Source of the DNA: Pseudomonadota bacterium
GTDB taxonomy: Bacteria; Pseudomonadota; Gammaproteobacteria; Burkholderiales; JABEVD01
Assembly (NCBI GenBank): GCA_021835845.1
Contig: JAKBJU010000001.1
Coordinates: forward strand, 140,908 to 204,907
Length of the DNA: 64,000 bases
Direction of reading: 5' to 3'
Shown here: positions 47,626 to 64,000 of the stretch, one piece after another
Layout of the letters: the number at the start of each line of letters is the position of its first letter
How positions within the stretch are numbered: the stretch's first letter is position 1
The notes under the pieces: model-generated
Told to the model about the DNA's origin: nothing
Seen by the model: the letters and a program-made list of their open reading frames with translations, nothing else
The model's database searches: none
Program-made: the position numbers and the translations under genes

Positions 47626-48021
47626 TTACGCAACAATGCACAGCACTTCGCCGCCGATGCCGGAGGCACGAGCCTTGCGATCGGTCATCACGCCCCTGGA
47701 AGTCGAGACAATCGCAACCCCCAGACCGTTCATCACGCTGGGAATATCGGCATGCCCCTTGTAAGTGCGCAGGCCGGGCCGACTGACCCGCTCGATCTTC
47801 TCGATCACGGGACGTCCCGCATAATATTTCAACTCGATATCCAGGGAAGGCTTGGCTTCGCTCCCGGCCACCTTGTATCCGCCGATGTAGCCCTCGTCGA
47901 GCAGCACCTTGGCGATCGACACCTTGAGCTTGGAAGAGGGAATGGATACCGTCGGCTTTTCAGCCATTTGCGCATTCCTGATACGCGTCAGCATATCGGA
48001 GATGGGATCGCTCATACTCAT
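47626..48021 (-). CDS. rpsH: 30S ribosomal protein S8
   Basis: [40 protein letters not shown]. Confidence 0.98.
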   Translation of the reverse strand: MSMSDPISDMLTRIRNAQMAEKPTVSIPSSKLKVSIAKVLLDEGYIGGYKVAGSEAKPSLDIELKYYAGRPVIEKIERVSRPGLRTYKGHADIPSVMNGLGVAIVSTSRGVMTDRKARASGIGGEVLCIVA

Positions 48022-48034
48022 ATGTAATAGTCTC

Positions 48035-48340
48035 CTACCAGCTCGCCTTGACCACGCCCGGAACTTCGCCGCGCATGATGGTTTCGCGCAGCTTGATTCG
48101 CCCCAGACCGAACTTGCTGTATACCCCGCGGCCCCTTCCCGTCAGCGCGCAGCGATTGCGCAGCCTGACCGGGCTGGAGTTCCTGGGCAGCGCCTGCAGA
48201 GCGAGACGCGCGGCATGACGCGCTTCCTCGTCCAGGCTCATGTTGTTGATGATCGAATTCAGTTCGGCGCGCTTGGCAGCGAATTTCGCCACCGTGTCGC
48301 GGCGCTTCTTTTCGCGGTTGATCAAAGCAAGTTTGGCCAT
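48035..48340 (-). CDS. rpsN: 30S ribosomal protein S14
   Basis: [26 protein letters not shown]; 101 aa zinc-independent type. Confidence 0.97.
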   Translation of the reverse strand: MAKLALINREKKRRDTVAKFAAKRAELNSIINNMSLDEEARHAARLALQALPRNSSPVRLRNRCALTGRGRGVYSKFGLGRIKLRETIMRGEVPGVVKASW

Positions 48341-48348
48341 TGTCTACC

Positions 48349-48888
48349 TCAATTCTTGAATGGAAATTTGAAGGCGGCCAGCAGCGCGCGCGCCTCTTCG
48401 TCTGTTTTCGCGGTGGTGGTGATGGTGATGTTCATGCCACGCAACGCGTCGATCTTGTCGTACTCGATTTCGGGAAAAATGATCTGTTCCTTGACGCCCA
48501 TGTTGTAATTACCGCGGCCGTCGAAGGATTTTCCGGAAATGCCGCGAAAATCGCGGATTCGCGGAATCGCGATCGAAATCAGACGATCCAGGAATTCGTA
48601 CATCCTGACGTTGCGCAGGGTCACCTTGCAGCCCACCGGATAGCCTTCGCGGATCTTGAATCCGGCGATCGACTTCTTCGATTTAGTGACGACAGGCTTC
48701 TGTCCGGCGATTTTCTGCATGTCGCCGACGGCGAAATCCATCACCTTCTTGTCGGCAACGGCCTCCCCGACCCCCATGTTGAGGGTGATCTTCTCGATCC
48801 TCGGCACTTCCATGACCGACTTGTAGCCGAACTGGTTCGTCAATTCGCGAACCACCGTTTCTCTGTAAAAATCCTTTAAACGAGCCAT
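48349..48888 (-). CDS. rplE: 50S ribosomal protein L5
   Basis: [53 protein letters not shown]. Confidence 0.98.
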   Translation of the reverse strand: MARLKDFYRETVVRELTNQFGYKSVMEVPRIEKITLNMGVGEAVADKKVMDFAVGDMQKIAGQKPVVTKSKKSIAGFKIREGYPVGCKVTLRNVRMYEFLDRLISIAIPRIRDFRGISGKSFDGRGNYNMGVKEQIIFPEIEYDKIDALRGMNITITTTAKTDEEARALLAAFKFPFKN

Positions 48889-48890
48889 CC

Positions 48891-49208
48891 TTACGCTCCG
48901 ATCACTTCGCCGTTCGATTTGAAATAACGGACCCTGCGTCCGTCTTCCAGCACCTTGACCCCAACCCTGTCACCCGCCTTGGTCGCGGGATTGAAGATCG
49001 CGATATTGGAAACATGGATCGGCATTTCCTTGTCGACGATACCGCCCTGCTCATTCTTGGCCGGGTTGGGCTTGACGTGCTTCCTGACCTGGTTCACGCC
49101 GGTGACGATCACGTGCTCCTCGTCGACCACCCGCAGCACAGCGCCGCGCTTGCCCTTGTCCTTGCCCGCGATGACGATCACGTCATCGCTCTTTCTGATC
49201 TTGCGCAT
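48891..49208 (-). CDS. rplX: 50S ribosomal protein L24
   Basis: [27 protein letters not shown]; start at internal Met. Confidence 0.97.
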   Translation of the reverse strand: MRKIRKSDDVIVIAGKDKGKRGAVLRVVDEEHVIVTGVNQVRKHVKPNPAKNEQGGIVDKEMPIHVSNIAIFNPATKAGDRVGVKVLEDGRRVRYFKSNGEVIGA

Positions 49209-49240
49209 AAATTCTCCTATCCAAGCCTGTACGGCAGCCC

Positions 49241-49609
49241 TCAAAGCACTTCAGGTGCAAGGGACACGATCTTCATGAACCGCTCGTTCCTGAGTTCGCG
49301 GGTCACGGGGCCGAAAATGCGCGTCCCGATCGGCTCGAACTTGTTGTTCAGCAGCACCGCGGCATTGCCGTCGAAGCGGATCAGCGAACCGTCCGGGCGG
49401 CGCACGCCGCTCGCGGTCCTGACCACCACTGCATTGTAGACTTCGCCCTTCTTGACGCGCCCACGGGGAGCGGCATCCTTGATGCTCACCTTGATGATGT
49501 CGCCAATGCCCGCATAACGGCGCTTGGAACCGCCCACCACCTTGATGCACATCACCGAACGCGCACCGGTGTTGTCGGCCACATCGAGCCTGGATTGCAT
49601 TTGTATCAT
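49241..49609 (-). CDS. rplN: 50S ribosomal protein L14
   Basis: [37 protein letters not shown]. Confidence 0.98.
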   Translation of the reverse strand: MIQMQSRLDVADNTGARSVMCIKVVGGSKRRYAGIGDIIKVSIKDAAPRGRVKKGEVYNAVVVRTASGVRRPDGSLIRFDGNAAVLLNNKFEPIGTRIFGPVTRELRNERFMKIVSLAPEVL

Positions 49610-49717
49610 TTTTCACACTCCAACTTATCCCGACCACGGCAACAAGGCCGCTTTGTCGACCAGTATTGGATCCCGTCCGGGTCAGGTCGCCGTTTTGGCT
49701 GAACACAAAAGAGGGGG

Positions 49718-49746
49718 ATTATATCGCCTATCCCCCGGCATTGCAA
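49718..49746 (-). promoter_or_regulatory. Putative spc-operon promoter (TTGCAA-17-TATAAT)
   Basis: -35 49741-49746, -10 49718-49723, 17 bp spacer, in the ~140 bp rpsQ-rplN gap where E. coli has Pspc. Confidence 0.7.
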
Positions 49747-49748
49747 GA

Positions 49749-50015
49749 TTAAACAGTGCGCGCCTTTTCCACCAGCTTGGACACGCGCCAGCTTTTCGTC
49801 CTGGAGAGCGGACGGCATTCCTCGATCACGACGATATCGCCGGTGTGGAATTCGTTGTTCTCGTCGTGCGCATGATATTTCTTGCTGCGCTTGACGATCT
49901 TGCCGTAAAGGGGATGCTTCACCCTGCGCTCCACCAGAACGGTCACCGTCTTGTCCATCTTGTCGCTGACGACTGCGCCTGTCAGCGTACGCTTCAATTC
50001 GTTGAGTTCACTCAT
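49749..50015 (-). CDS. rpsQ: 30S ribosomal protein S17
   Basis: [44 protein letters not shown]. Confidence 0.97.
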   Translation of the reverse strand: MSELNELKRTLTGAVVSDKMDKTVTVLVERRVKHPLYGKIVKRSKKYHAHDENNEFHTGDIVVIEECRPLSRTKSWRVSKLVEKARTV

Positions 50016-50206
50016 GACTGGCCAGCCTTCTCTTTCATGACGGTCCGAACGCGCGCGATGTCCCTGCGCACTTTTTTCATTTGACTATAGTTCGCAAGTT
50101 GCTGGGTCGAAAGCTGCATGCGCAGACCGAACTGCGTCTTCAGCAGATCCAGCAGCTCATCGTTCAACCCGTCCTTGTCCTTTTGCCTCAATTCGCTTGC
50201 TTTCAT
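50012..50206 (-). CDS. rpmC: 50S ribosomal protein L29
   Basis: [39 protein letters not shown]. Confidence 0.96.
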   Translation of the reverse strand: MKASELRQKDKDGLNDELLDLLKTQFGLRMQLSTQQLANYSQMKKVRRDIARVRTVMKEKAGQS

Positions 50207-50210
50207 GGCC

Positions 50211-50624
50211 TTATCCTACCTGACGAACGACAAATGTCGTGGAAATCGGCAACTTGGCAGCGGCAAGCCTGAAAGCTTCCCTTGCGATCGCTTCGTCCAC
50301 GCCTTCCATTTCGTACAACACCTTGCCTGGCTGAATCTCGGCGACCCAGTACTCCGGACTGCCCTTGCCGTTACCCATACGCACTTCAGCCGGCTTCTTG
50401 GAGATCGGCTTGTCCGGGAAGATCCTGATCCAGATGCGCCCACCCCGCTTGATGTGACGGGTCATGGCGCGACGCGCCGCCTCGATCTGGCGCGCAGTCA
50501 GGCGGCCGCGCTCGACAGCCTTCAGGCCGAACTCGCCGAAGGACACCTTGGCGCCTCTTGTCGCAACGCCGGTATTGCGGCCCTTCTGCTGTTTACGGAA
50601 TTTCGTTCTAGACGGCTGCAGCAT
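50211..50624 (-). CDS. rplP: 50S ribosomal protein L16
   Basis: [36 protein letters not shown]. Confidence 0.98.
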   Translation of the reverse strand: MLQPSRTKFRKQQKGRNTGVATRGAKVSFGEFGLKAVERGRLTARQIEAARRAMTRHIKRGGRIWIRIFPDKPISKKPAEVRMGNGKGSPEYWVAEIQPGKVLYEMEGVDEAIAREAFRLAAAKLPISTTFVVRQVG

Positions 50625-51315
50625 TTTTCACTCCTGTTTTCCTGGCCTTCTTTTCCGGCTCTGCTGGCTGGGCGGCAGGCGCTTCAATCCTGCTCGCCTC
50701 GCCCTTGTAAACCCATACCTTGACGCCGATCACCCCATAGGTGGTCTTGGCTTCGGATACGCCATAATCGATATCCGCGCGCAGGGTATGCAGCGGCACG
50801 CGCCCTTCCCTGTACCACTCGCGCCTGGCGATTTCGATGCCGTTCAGGCGCCCGGCGCTCATGATCTTGATGCCCTGTGCGCCAAGGCGCATTGCATTCG
50901 TCATGGCGCGCTTCATTGCACGACGGAACATGATCCGCTTCTCCAGCTGCTGGGCAATGCTGTCCGCGATCAGCTTGGCATCGATTTCAGGCTTCCTGAT
51001 TTCCTCGATGTTGATATGCACCGGAACGCCCATCATTTTCTGCAGTTGCGCCTTCAGCACTTCGATGTCTTCGCCCTTCTTTCCGATCACGATGCCGGGC
51101 CGCGAGCTGTAAATCGTTATGCGCGCATTCTTGGCGGGACGTTCGATGACGATCTTGCCGACCGATGCGTGAGCAAGCTTCTTGCCGAGGAATTCCCTGA
51201 CCTGGATGTCTTCGAGCAGCATGGAAGGAAACTTCTTGCTGTTGGCGTACCATTTGGACGACCAGTTTTTCAGTACGGATAACCGAAATCCTGTCGGATG
51301 AATTTTCTGACCCAT
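50608..51315 (-). CDS. rpsC: 30S ribosomal protein S3
   Basis: [43 protein letters not shown]. Confidence 0.98.
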   Translation of the reverse strand: MGQKIHPTGFRLSVLKNWSSKWYANSKKFPSMLLEDIQVREFLGKKLAHASVGKIVIERPAKNARITIYSSRPGIVIGKKGEDIEVLKAQLQKMMGVPVHINIEEIRKPEIDAKLIADSIAQQLEKRIMFRRAMKRAMTNAMRLGAQGIKIMSAGRLNGIEIARREWYREGRVPLHTLRADIDYGVSEAKTTYGVIGVKVWVYKGEASRIEAPAAQPAEPEKKARKTGVKNAAAV

Positions 51316-51337
51316 TACCTATCCTTTATAAAGGGCA

Positions 51338-51667
51338 TCAAATGCCCACAGTGACCTGAATGTGGCAGGTGCGCTTGCTGATCCTGTTGCCGCGCCCCTT
51401 CGCCCTTGCGGTGAACCGCTTCAGCGTGGTGCCTTCGTCGACCAGGATTTCCGATACCTTCAGTTCGTCGATATCGGCACCCTCGTTGTGTTCGGCATTC
51501 GCAATCGCCGACTCAAGCACCTTGCGGATAATGGCCGCACCCTTCTTCGGGCTGAAAGCAAGCAGATTGAGCGCCTTGTCGACAGGCAGCCCCCTGATCT
51601 GGTCAGCGACCAGCCTGCCCTTCTGAGCAGACAGTCTCACGCCGCGCAATATTGCAGAAGTTTTCAT
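51338..51667 (-). CDS. rplV: 50S ribosomal protein L22
   Basis: [55 protein letters not shown]. Confidence 0.98.
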   Translation of the reverse strand: MKTSAILRGVRLSAQKGRLVADQIRGLPVDKALNLLAFSPKKGAAIIRKVLESAIANAEHNEGADIDELKVSEILVDEGTTLKRFTARAKGRGNRISKRTCHIQVTVGI

Positions 51668-51676
51668 CTCGGGCTC

Positions 51677-51952
<276 letters not shown>

Positions 51953-51962
51953 ATGCTACCTC

Positions 51963-52790
51963 TTATCTCTTGTGACGACTGCGGACAATCATGCCCGAAG
52001 TGCGCTTGTTGCTGCGGGTACGATAGCCCTTCGCAGGAACACCCCAGGGGCTGACCGGATCGCGTCCGGCAGCAGTCTTTCCTTCGCCGCCGCCGTGCGG
52101 ATGGTCGATCGGATTCATCGCCACGCCGCGCACCGTCGGCCTGATGCCTCTCCAGCGGTTGGCGCCGGCCTTGCCTATCGAACGCAGCGAATGCTCTTCG
52201 TTGCTAACTTCGCCAAGGGTAGCGCGGCAGTCCACGTGAACCTTGCGGATTTCGCCGGAGCGCAGCCTCAACTGGGCATAGCTGCCTTCCCTCGCCAGAA
52301 GCTGCACCGAAGTGCCGGCGGAACGGGCCAGCTGCGCGCCTTTTCCGGGAAGCATCTCGACACAGTGAACCGTCGATCCGACAGGGATGTGCCTCAGCGC
52401 CAGGCAATTGCCGGGCTTGATCGGCGCTTCCGGTCCGTTCAGCAGAATCGTGCCTTCGGTCATGCCCTTGGGAGCGATGATGTAACGGCGCTCGCCGTCC
52501 GCATAGCACAGCAATGCAATGTGCGCACTCCTGTTCGGGTCGTATTCCAGCCGCTCGACCTTCGCGGGAATGCCGTCCTTGTTCCGTCTGAAATCGACAA
52601 TCCGGTAATGCTGCTTGTGTCCGCCGCCCATGTGGCGCGTCGTGATGTGGCCGTTATTGTTGCGGCCGGCCGTCTTCGACTGCTTCTCGACGAGCTTCGC
52701 AAGAGGAGCCCCCTTGTGCAAACCCGGGGTTTTCACCTGGATCACGGCCCTGCGGCCGGGAGACGTCGGTTTTACTTTAATCAGTGCCAT
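51963..52790 (-). CDS. rplB: 50S ribosomal protein L2
   Basis: [45 protein letters not shown]. Confidence 0.98.
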   Translation of the reverse strand: MALIKVKPTSPGRRAVIQVKTPGLHKGAPLAKLVEKQSKTAGRNNNGHITTRHMGGGHKQHYRIVDFRRNKDGIPAKVERLEYDPNRSAHIALLCYADGERRYIIAPKGMTEGTILLNGPEAPIKPGNCLALRHIPVGSTVHCVEMLPGKGAQLARSAGTSVQLLAREGSYAQLRLRSGEIRKVHVDCRATLGEVSNEEHSLRSIGKAGANRWRGIRPTVRGVAMNPIDHPHGGGEGKTAAGRDPVSPWGVPAKGYRTRSNKRTSGMIVRSRHKR

Positions 52791-52805
52791 ATTCGATCCT
52801 TATCC

Positions 52806-53114
52806 TCAGCTCTCGCCGGCCGCAAAGTTGATTTCCTGCCCGGGCTGCAGCGAGACGTAAGCCTTCTTCCAGTCCTTGCGGCTTCCCATGAAGCGGCCGA
52901 AGCGTTTGGATTTGCCCTTGACGTTCAGCATCTGCACGGAGTCGACCTTGACGTTGAACATCAGTTCGACCGCAGACTTGACCTCGATCTTGGTCGCATC
53001 GGTAGCAACCTTGAAGATGATCTGCTCGTGCTTGTCGGCGACATGGGTGCTCTTTTCGGAGATCACCGGCGCGAGCAGCACCTGCATCAGACGTTCCTTG
53101 TTCATTCCACTCAT
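52806..53114 (-). CDS. rplW: 50S ribosomal protein L23
   Basis: [45 protein letters not shown]. Confidence 0.97.
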   Translation of the reverse strand: MSGMNKERLMQVLLAPVISEKSTHVADKHEQIIFKVATDATKIEVKSAVELMFNVKVDSVQMLNVKGKSKRFGRFMGSRKDWKKAYVSLQPGQEINFAAGES

Positions 53115-53731
53115 GCCATCATCTCCTCAATCTTGGCCACTGCGCCCTTCGTCATCAGCACGGTTGGCGAACGAACAAGGCTGACAGGATCGGCATATTG
53201 CGCTTCCACGACATAAACGTTCGGCAGGTTGCGGGAAGACAGGTAGAGGTTTTCGTCGAAGCTGTCGGTCACGATCATCACCTGCTCCAGCCCCATCCCC
53301 TTGAGCTTGGAAACCAGCTCCTTGGTTTTCGGGGTTTCCAGGCTCAGCTTGTCGATGACCGAAAGCCTGTCTTCGCGAACCAGCTGGGAAAGGATAGTGC
53401 AGATCCCCGCACGGTACATCTTCCTGTTCACCTTGTGACCGAAGTTCTCCTCCGGGCTGTTCGGGAAAATCTTGCCGCCTCCGCGCCACAGAGGGCTGGA
53501 TGCCATACCGGCGCGGGCGCGTCCGGTGCCTTTCTGGCGGAACGGCTTCTTGGTCGACTTGGCGACATCCGAACGCCCCTTCTGGGCACGGTTGGCGCTC
53601 CTGGCGTTGGCCATGTAAGCGGTGACTATCTGGTGAACCAGGGCTTCGTTGTAATCGCGCCCGAACAGAGTGTCGGAAGCCGCAACCTTGGAAGCCTTGC
53701 CTTTTTCGTCTATCAGTTTCAGTTCCATCAT
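53111..53731 (-). CDS. rplD: 50S ribosomal protein L4
   Basis: [49 protein letters not shown]. Confidence 0.98.
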   Translation of the reverse strand: MMELKLIDEKGKASKVAASDTLFGRDYNEALVHQIVTAYMANARSANRAQKGRSDVAKSTKKPFRQKGTGRARAGMASSPLWRGGGKIFPNSPEENFGHKVNRKMYRAGICTILSQLVREDRLSVIDKLSLETPKTKELVSKLKGMGLEQVMIVTDSFDENLYLSSRNLPNVYVVEAQYADPVSLVRSPTVLMTKGAVAKIEEMMA

Positions 53732-54366
53732 GCACCTGCCTTAACGCTTGGACGTACGATCACCGTGCCGCCGTTCCATCCCGGAAGCGCGCCCTTGATG
53801 AGCAGGAGCTGGCGCTCGGTGTCTATTCTCAGAACCTCGAGATTCTGCACCGTTTTCTTGACATTGCCATACTGGCCGGCCATTTTCTTGCCGGGGAAGA
53901 CGCGACCGGGATCCTGCGCCATGCCGATCGACCCGGGGCTGTTGTGCGAACGCGAATTGCCGTGGCTGGCGCGGTTCGACGAGAAATTGTGACGCTTGAT
54001 CGGGCCCGAAAAACCCTTGCCCTTCGAAGTTCCGGTCACATCGACCATCTGCCCGACCGAGAAAATCTCCACGCTGATTTTCTCTCCGGGCTGGAGGCTC
54101 GGTGCCGACTCCAGGCGGAATTCCTTGAAAACGGAACCTGACTCGACTCCGGCCTTGGCGCAATGGCCTGCCGTAGCCTTGTTCACGCGGCTTGCACGGC
54201 GCGTGCCATAGGTAACCTGAACGGCATTGTAGCCGTCCGTTCCGTCGTTCTTGATCTGGGTAACGCGATTGTCGGACATGTCCAGCACCGTCACGGGAAG
54301 GCTCGCGCCTTCTTCGGTGAAAATGCGGGTCATGCCGATCTTGCGACCGACAAGTCCTAAGCTCAT
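53728..54366 (-). CDS. rplC: 50S ribosomal protein L3
   Basis: [56 protein letters not shown]. Confidence 0.98.
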   Translation of the reverse strand: MSLGLVGRKIGMTRIFTEEGASLPVTVLDMSDNRVTQIKNDGTDGYNAVQVTYGTRRASRVNKATAGHCAKAGVESGSVFKEFRLESAPSLQPGEKISVEIFSVGQMVDVTGTSKGKGFSGPIKRHNFSSNRASHGNSRSHNSPGSIGMAQDPGRVFPGKKMAGQYGNVKKTVQNLEVLRIDTERQLLLIKGALPGWNGGTVIVRPSVKAGA

Positions 54367-54434
54367 AATTATTATCCTCTAAAACAGCCGGTTACGATTG
54401 ACCGGCATCAAACGGGGAAAATGCCCCGAATTCC

Positions 54435-54743
54435 TTACAGCTTGATTTCCACGTCCACGCCAGCAGGCAGATCGAGCTTCATCAACGCATCGACCGTCTT
54501 GTCGGTCGGGTCGATGATATCCATCAGCCTCAGATGCGTCCTGATTTCGTACTGGTCGCGCGATGTCTTGTTGACATGGGGCGAACGCAGCACGTCGAAA
54601 CGCTCGATTTTGGTAGGCAAGGGAACGGGGCCCTTGACCACGGCGCCGGTGCGCTTGGCCGTATCGACGATCTCCAATGCCGACTGATCGATCAGACGGT
54701 AATCGAAGGCCTTGAGACGGATCCTGATTTTCTGGCTTTGCAT
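54435..54743 (-). CDS. rpsJ: 30S ribosomal protein S10
   Basis: [56 protein letters not shown]. Confidence 0.98.
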   Translation of the reverse strand: MQSQKIRIRLKAFDYRLIDQSALEIVDTAKRTGAVVKGPVPLPTKIERFDVLRSPHVNKTSRDQYEIRTHLRLMDIIDPTDKTVDALMKLDLPAGVDVEIKL

Positions 54744-54761
54744 AATAGTATATTCCGGTTT

Positions 54762-55952
54762 TTACTGGATGACCTTGGCGACGACGCCTGCGCCCACGGT
54801 GCGGCCGCCTTCGCGGATCGCAAAACGCAGACCTTCTTCCATCGCAACCGGCGCAATCAAGGACACCGTCACCGACACGTTGTCACCCGGCATCACCATC
54901 TCAGTGCCTTCCGGCAGATCGATCGAACCCGTCACGTCGGTCGTCCTGAAAAAGAACTGCGGACGATAGCCGTTGAAGAAAGGCGTATGACGACCCCCTT
55001 CATCCTTCGACAGCACATAGATCTCGGCCGTGAACTTGGTGTGCGGCGTGATCGAACCGGGCTTGGCCAGAACCTGGCCGCGCTCCACTTCCTCGCGCTT
55101 CGTGCCGCGCAGCAGCACCCCAACGTTGTCACCCGCCTGACCCTGGTCAAGCAGCTTCCTGAACATCTCGACGCCGGTACACGTGGTCTTCTGCGTCGGA
55201 CGAATCCCGACGATCTCAACCTCGTCGCCAACCTTGATGATCCCGCGCTCGACACGCCCCGTCACCACCGTGCCGCGTCCGGAAATCGAGAAAACGTCTT
55301 CAACAGGCATCAGGAACGCCCCGTCAACCGCACGCTGCGGATCAGGAATATAGCTGTCCAGCGCTTCGGCCAGCTTGAAAATCGAGGGCTCGCCGATATC
55401 CGACTGGTCTCCCTGCAGCGCCTTCAGCGCGGAGCCCGTGATGATCGGGGTGTCGTCCCCGGGGAAATCGTACTTCGACAGCAGCTCCCTGATCTCCATC
55501 TCGACCAGCTCCAGCAGCTCCGGATCGTCGACCATATCCGCCTTGTTCATGTACACCACGATGTACGGAACACCAACCTGGCGCGCCAGCAGAATGTGCT
55601 CGCGCGTCTGCGGCATCGGGCCGTCCGCAGCCGACACCACCAGAATCGCACCGTCCATCTGCGCAGCACCCGTGATCATGTTCTTCACGTAGTCGGCGTG
55701 CCCAGGGCAGTCAACGTGCGCATAGTGCCGCTTCACCGTCTCGTATTCCACGTGCGCCGTGTTGATCGTGATCCCCCGCGCGCGCTCTTCAGGCGCAGAA
55801 TCAATCTGGTCGTAGCTCTTCGCCTCGCCGCCAAACTTCTTCGTCAGAACCGACGTGATCGCCGCCGTCAGCGTCGTCTTGCCGTGGTCAACGTGACCAA
55901 TCGTTCCTACGTTTACGTGCGGCTTCGTCCGCTCAAACTTGCTCTTTGCCAT
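54762..55952 (-). CDS. tuf: Elongation factor Tu
   Basis: [36 protein letters not shown]. Confidence 0.99.
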   Translation of the reverse strand: MAKSKFERTKPHVNVGTIGHVDHGKTTLTAAITSVLTKKFGGEAKSYDQIDSAPEERARGITINTAHVEYETVKRHYAHVDCPGHADYVKNMITGAAQMDGAILVVSAADGPMPQTREHILLARQVGVPYIVVYMNKADMVDDPELLELVEMEIRELLSKYDFPGDDTPIITGSALKALQGDQSDIGEPSIFKLAEALDSYIPDPQRAVDGAFLMPVEDVFSISGRGTVVTGRVERGIIKVGDEVEIVGIRPTQKTTCTGVEMFRKLLDQGQAGDNVGVLLRGTKREEVERGQVLAKPGSITPHTKFTAEIYVLSKDEGGRHTPFFNGYRPQFFFRTTDVTGSIDLPEGTEMVMPGDNVSVTVSLIAPVAMEEGLRFAIREGGRTVGAGVVAKVIQ

Positions 55953-55998
55953 GATGATTTCCTCTGGTTACGCCCTGCGGGCTCCAATTAAATTAATA

Positions 55999-58092
55999 TC
56001 ACTTTTTGCTGACGACGGCTTCCGCCACATTCTTCGGCGCTTCGCTGTAATGCTTGAATTCCATGGTATAGGTAGCGCGCCCCTGGGTTGCGGAACGCAG
56101 CGACGTGGAATACCCGAACATTTCCGCGAGCGGCACTTCTGCTTTGACTACCTTGCCGCCGCCGGGCATATCGTCCATGCCCTGAACCATGCCGCGACGG
56201 GAAGAAAGATCGCCCATCACCGTGCCGGTATATTCTTCCGGGGTTTCCACTTCAACCGCCATCATCGGCTCGAGCAGGACAGGATTGGCTTTCCTCATGC
56301 CGTCCTTGAACGCCATGGATGCCGCCATCTTGAACGCATTCTCGTTCGAGTCGACGTCATGGTAGGAGCCGTCGAAAAGCGTCACCTTCACATCGACCAC
56401 GGGGAAGCCCGCGATCACGCCGTTCGGCAGCGTATCGATCAGGCCCTTCTCGACTGCAGGGATGTATTCGCGGGGAACGGTCCCCCCCTTGATCATGTCG
56501 ACGAATTCGAAGCCCTTGCCCGCCTCGTTCGGTTCCATCTTGATCCAGACATGCCCGTACTGGCCGCGGCCGCCGGACTGCTTGACGAACTTGCCTTCGA
56601 CCTCGACGGCCTTCTTGATCGCTTCGCGGTAAGCCACCTGGGGCGCCCCGACATTGGCTTCCACCCCGAATTCTCGCTTCATCCGGTCGACCAGGATTTC
56701 GAGGTGCAACTCGCCCATGCCGGAGATGATGGTCTGCCCGGACTCCTCGTCGGTCCTGACGCGGAAGGAAGGATCTTCCTGGGCCAGACGATTCAGCGCA
56801 ATGCCCATCTTTTCCTGGTCGCTCTTGGTCTTGGGCTCAACAGCCACGTGAATCACGGGCTCGGGGAAAACCATGCGCTCCAGGGTGATGATTTTGCCCG
56901 GATCGCACAGCGTATCGCCGGTGGTCGCCTCCTTGAGGCCCACCGCAGCCGCGATGTCGCCGGCGCGAACTTCCTTGATTTCCTCGCGCTGGTTCGCATG
57001 CATCTGCAGGATACGGCCGATGCGCTCCTTCCTGCCCTTCACCGGGTTGTAAATGGTGTCGCCGGAATTCACCACGCCCGAATAGACGCGGAAGAAAATC
57101 AGCTGGCCGACGAAAGGATCGGTCATGATCTTGAACGCGAGGCCCGAGAAAGGCTCGTCATCGCTGGCGTGACGCTCGCCCTCGGAACCATCTTCCATTT
57201 CGCCCTTGATCGCGGGAATGTCCACCGGAGCCGGCATGTAGTCGAGAACCGCATCCAGCATCGCCTGGACGCCCTTGTTCTTGAACGCGGAACCGCACAT
57301 CATCGGCACGATTTCGCTTGCAATGGTGCGCGCCCTCAAAGCTCCCTTGATCTCGGCTTCGGAAAGGTCGCCCTCCTCGAGATACTTGTTCATCAATTCC
57401 TCGGAAGCTTCGGCAGCAGTCTCGACCATCTTTTCGCGCCATTCCCGGGCGAGCTCCTTGAGCTCGGCAGGAATCTCGCGCAACTCGAACTTCATGCCCT
57501 GGGACGCCTCGTCCCAGTAGATTGCCTTCATCGTAATGAGGTCAACCACCCCCTCGAACTTGTCTTCGGCGCCAATCGGGATCTGAATGGGGATCGGGTT
57601 CGCCTTCAGGCGGGTGCGCATCTGGTCGTAAACCTTGAAGAAGTTCGCGCCCGAGCGGTCCATCTTGTTGACGAACGCAAGCCTCGGAACCTTGTATTTG
57701 TTGGCCTGGCGCCACACCGTTTCGGACTGGGGCTGAACGCCGCCCACCGCACAGTAGACCATGCAAGCGCCATCCAGCACGCGCATGGAGCGCTCGACCT
57801 CGATGGTGAAGTCGACGTGCCCGGGGGTATCGATGATGTTGATGCGATGCTCGGGGCGATTTCCGTCCATGCCCTTCCAGAAGCAGGTGGTCGCAGCAGA
57901 AGTGATGGTGATGCCGCGCTCCTGTTCCTGTTCCATCCAGTCCATGGTCGCAGCGCCGTCGTGCACTTCGCCGATCTTGTGCGATACGCCGGTGTAATAC
58001 AGGATGCGTTCGGTGGTCGTCGTCTTGCCGGCATCGATATGCGCACTGATGCCGATGTTACGATAACGCTCAATAGGTGTTTTACGTGCCAC
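55999..58092 (-). CDS. fusA: Elongation factor G
   Basis: [66 protein letters not shown]. Confidence 0.99.
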   Translation of the reverse strand: MARKTPIERYRNIGISAHIDAGKTTTTERILYYTGVSHKIGEVHDGAATMDWMEQEQERGITITSAATTCFWKGMDGNRPEHRINIIDTPGHVDFTIEVERSMRVLDGACMVYCAVGGVQPQSETVWRQANKYKVPRLAFVNKMDRSGANFFKVYDQMRTRLKANPIPIQIPIGAEDKFEGVVDLITMKAIYWDEASQGMKFELREIPAELKELAREWREKMVETAAEASEELMNKYLEEGDLSEAEIKGALRARTIASEIVPMMCGSAFKNKGVQAMLDAVLDYMPAPVDIPAIKGEMEDGSEGERHASDDEPFSGLAFKIMTDPFVGQLIFFRVYSGVVNSGDTIYNPVKGRKERIGRILQMHANQREEIKEVRAGDIAAAVGLKEATTGDTLCDPGKIITLERMVFPEPVIHVAVEPKTKSDQEKMGIALNRLAQEDPSFRVRTDEESGQTIISGMGELHLEILVDRMKREFGVEANVGAPQVAYREAIKKAVEVEGKFVKQSGGRGQYGHVWIKMEPNEAGKGFEFVDMIKGGTVPREYIPAVEKGLIDTLPNGVIAGFPVVDVKVTLFDGSYHDVDSNENAFKMAASMAFKDGMRKANPVLLEPMMAVEVETPEEYTGTVMGDLSSRRGMVQGMDDMPGGGKVVKAEVPLAEMFGYSTSLRSATQGRATYTMEFKHYSEAPKNVAEAVVSKK

Positions 58093-58122
58093 AATATACC
58101 CTTAGATCATGCCTGACGGCCA

Positions 58123-58593
58123 TCAAAACCTGAAATGCGAGAATGCCTTGTTGGCTTCCGCCATGCGATGCACTTCCTCGCGCTTTTTCACTGCGCCGCC
58201 GCGGTTTTCAGCCGCATCCAGCAATTCCCCGGCGAGCCTCGCACCCATCGATTTTTCCCCGCGCTTTCTCGCTGCATCCTTCAGCCACCTCATGGCCAGC
58301 GCGGTACGGCGCGACGCGCGCACTTCGACCGGAACCTGATAGTTGGCACCGCCCACGCGGCGACTCTTCACCTCGACCAGAGGCTTGACGTTCGACAGCG
58401 CCTGGAGAAACACCTCTACGGGATCCTTGCCGCCCTTTTTCGAAACCTGATCCAGCGCGCCATAAATGATGCGCTCGGCAACCGACTTCTTGCCGTCCTG
58501 CATCAGCACGTTGACGAACTTGGCTAAATCCTGGCTCCCGAACTTGGGATCCGGCAGAATCAATCGTTTTGGTACTTCTCTACGTCTTGGCAT
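58123..58593 (-). CDS. rpsG: 30S ribosomal protein S7
   Basis: [40 protein letters not shown]. Confidence 0.98.
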   Translation of the reverse strand: MPRRREVPKRLILPDPKFGSQDLAKFVNVLMQDGKKSVAERIIYGALDQVSKKGGKDPVEVFLQALSNVKPLVEVKSRRVGGANYQVPVEVRASRRTALAMRWLKDAARKRGEKSMGARLAGELLDAAENRGGAVKKREEVHRMAEANKAFSHFRF

Positions 58594-58618
58594 ATCATCC
58601 TCGATTCAATTAAATGGC

Positions 58619-58996
58619 TCACGCGCCCTTCGGACGCTTCGCGCCGTACTTGGAGCGAGCCTGCTTGCGGTCCTTCACGCCGGCAGTATCCAGGCTGCCG
58701 CGCACCATATGATAGCGAACGCCCGGGAGATCCTTGACACGGCCGCCGCGGATCAGAACCACCGAGTGTTCCTGGAGGTTGTGGCCTTCGCCGCCGATGT
58801 AGCTCGAAACTTCGAAGCCGTTGGTCAGGCGCACACGAGCAACCTTCCGCAGCGCCGAGTTCGGCTTCTTCGGCGTGGTCGTGTACACGCGGGTGCAGAC
58901 GCCCCTTTTTTGCGGGCAATTCTCCAGAGCAGGCACCTTGCTCTTCACGCGCTTCTCTTTACGGGGGTTGCGCACTAACTGATTTATCGTTGGCAT
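58619..58996 (-). CDS. rpsL: 30S ribosomal protein S12
   Basis: [55 protein letters not shown]. Confidence 0.98.
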   Translation of the reverse strand: MPTINQLVRNPRKEKRVKSKVPALENCPQKRGVCTRVYTTTPKKPNSALRKVARVRLTNGFEVSSYIGGEGHNLQEHSVVLIRGGRVKDLPGVRYHMVRGSLDTAGVKDRKQARSKYGAKRPKGA

Positions 58997-59007
58997 CGTT
59001 TATTCCT

Positions 59008-59035
59008 AAAAAACCGGGACGGCCTGAGCCGTCCC
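59008..59035 (-). terminator. Rho-independent terminator between rpoC and rpsL
   Basis: Minus strand: perfect GGGACGGC-TCAG-GCCGTCCC hairpin followed by GGTTTTTT. Confidence 0.8.
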
Positions 59036-59073
59036 AATCAAATCAACCTTAGCCGCAGCTAAAAAGATTGTGG

Positions 59074-59098
59074 ATTTTATGGTGTTATGCAGGATATG

Positions 59099-59102
<4 letters not shown>
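59074..59102 (-). promoter_or_regulatory. Putative strong sigma70 promoter for rpsL operon (TTGACA-17-TAAAAT)
   Basis: -35 59097-59102 overlaps the rpoC stop; -10 59074-59079; 17 bp spacer. Confidence 0.65.
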
Positions 59103-63328
<4,226 letters not shown>

Positions 63329-63377
63329 GAAAACCTCCAGTTTTGGCTTCCGGCCATACTACAATCCCAAATTCAAC

Positions 63378-64000
<623 letters not shown>

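Overview
The window looks like chromosomal sequence from a betaproteobacterium (inferred from gene content and order; no search was run). The right third (about 41.0-64.0 kb, minus strand) is a near-continuous rpoB-rpoC / str / S10 / spc / alpha ribosomal super-cluster ending at rplQ. The left part holds housekeeping genes: ftsH (partial), rlmE, yhbY, greA, carAB, dapB, bamE, fur, recN and nadK. The middle is more accessory. It contains (i) an NsrR / group-I truncated hemoglobin / 2Fe-2S flavin reductase cluster that resembles a flavohemoglobin split into two genes, with a strong NsrR-like operator; (ii) a glycogen cluster with two GH57 enzymes, a ROK kinase, glgC, glgB, pgi and glgA; (iii) tRNA-Ser(TGA) followed by opgH-opgD, a TPR/glycosyltransferase gene, IS remnants and a wrecked MazE/PIN toxin-antitoxin module; (iv) a hemerythrin-PAS-PAS-GGDEF protein. 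Two ~275 bp MITE-like elements lie in opposite orientation. Each has well-matched terminal inverted repeats, but the TIR sequence differs between copies while the core is conserved. One copy sits exactly between the stop codons of two convergent genes. Other notes: a G11 tract inside an MFS transporter gene, and consensus-like promoters at several operon boundaries, one followed by a terminator in the rpsL leader. No CRISPR array or complete IS was seen. I did not find an unambiguous new multi-gene system; the split NO-detoxification cluster and the MITE family are the best candidates.
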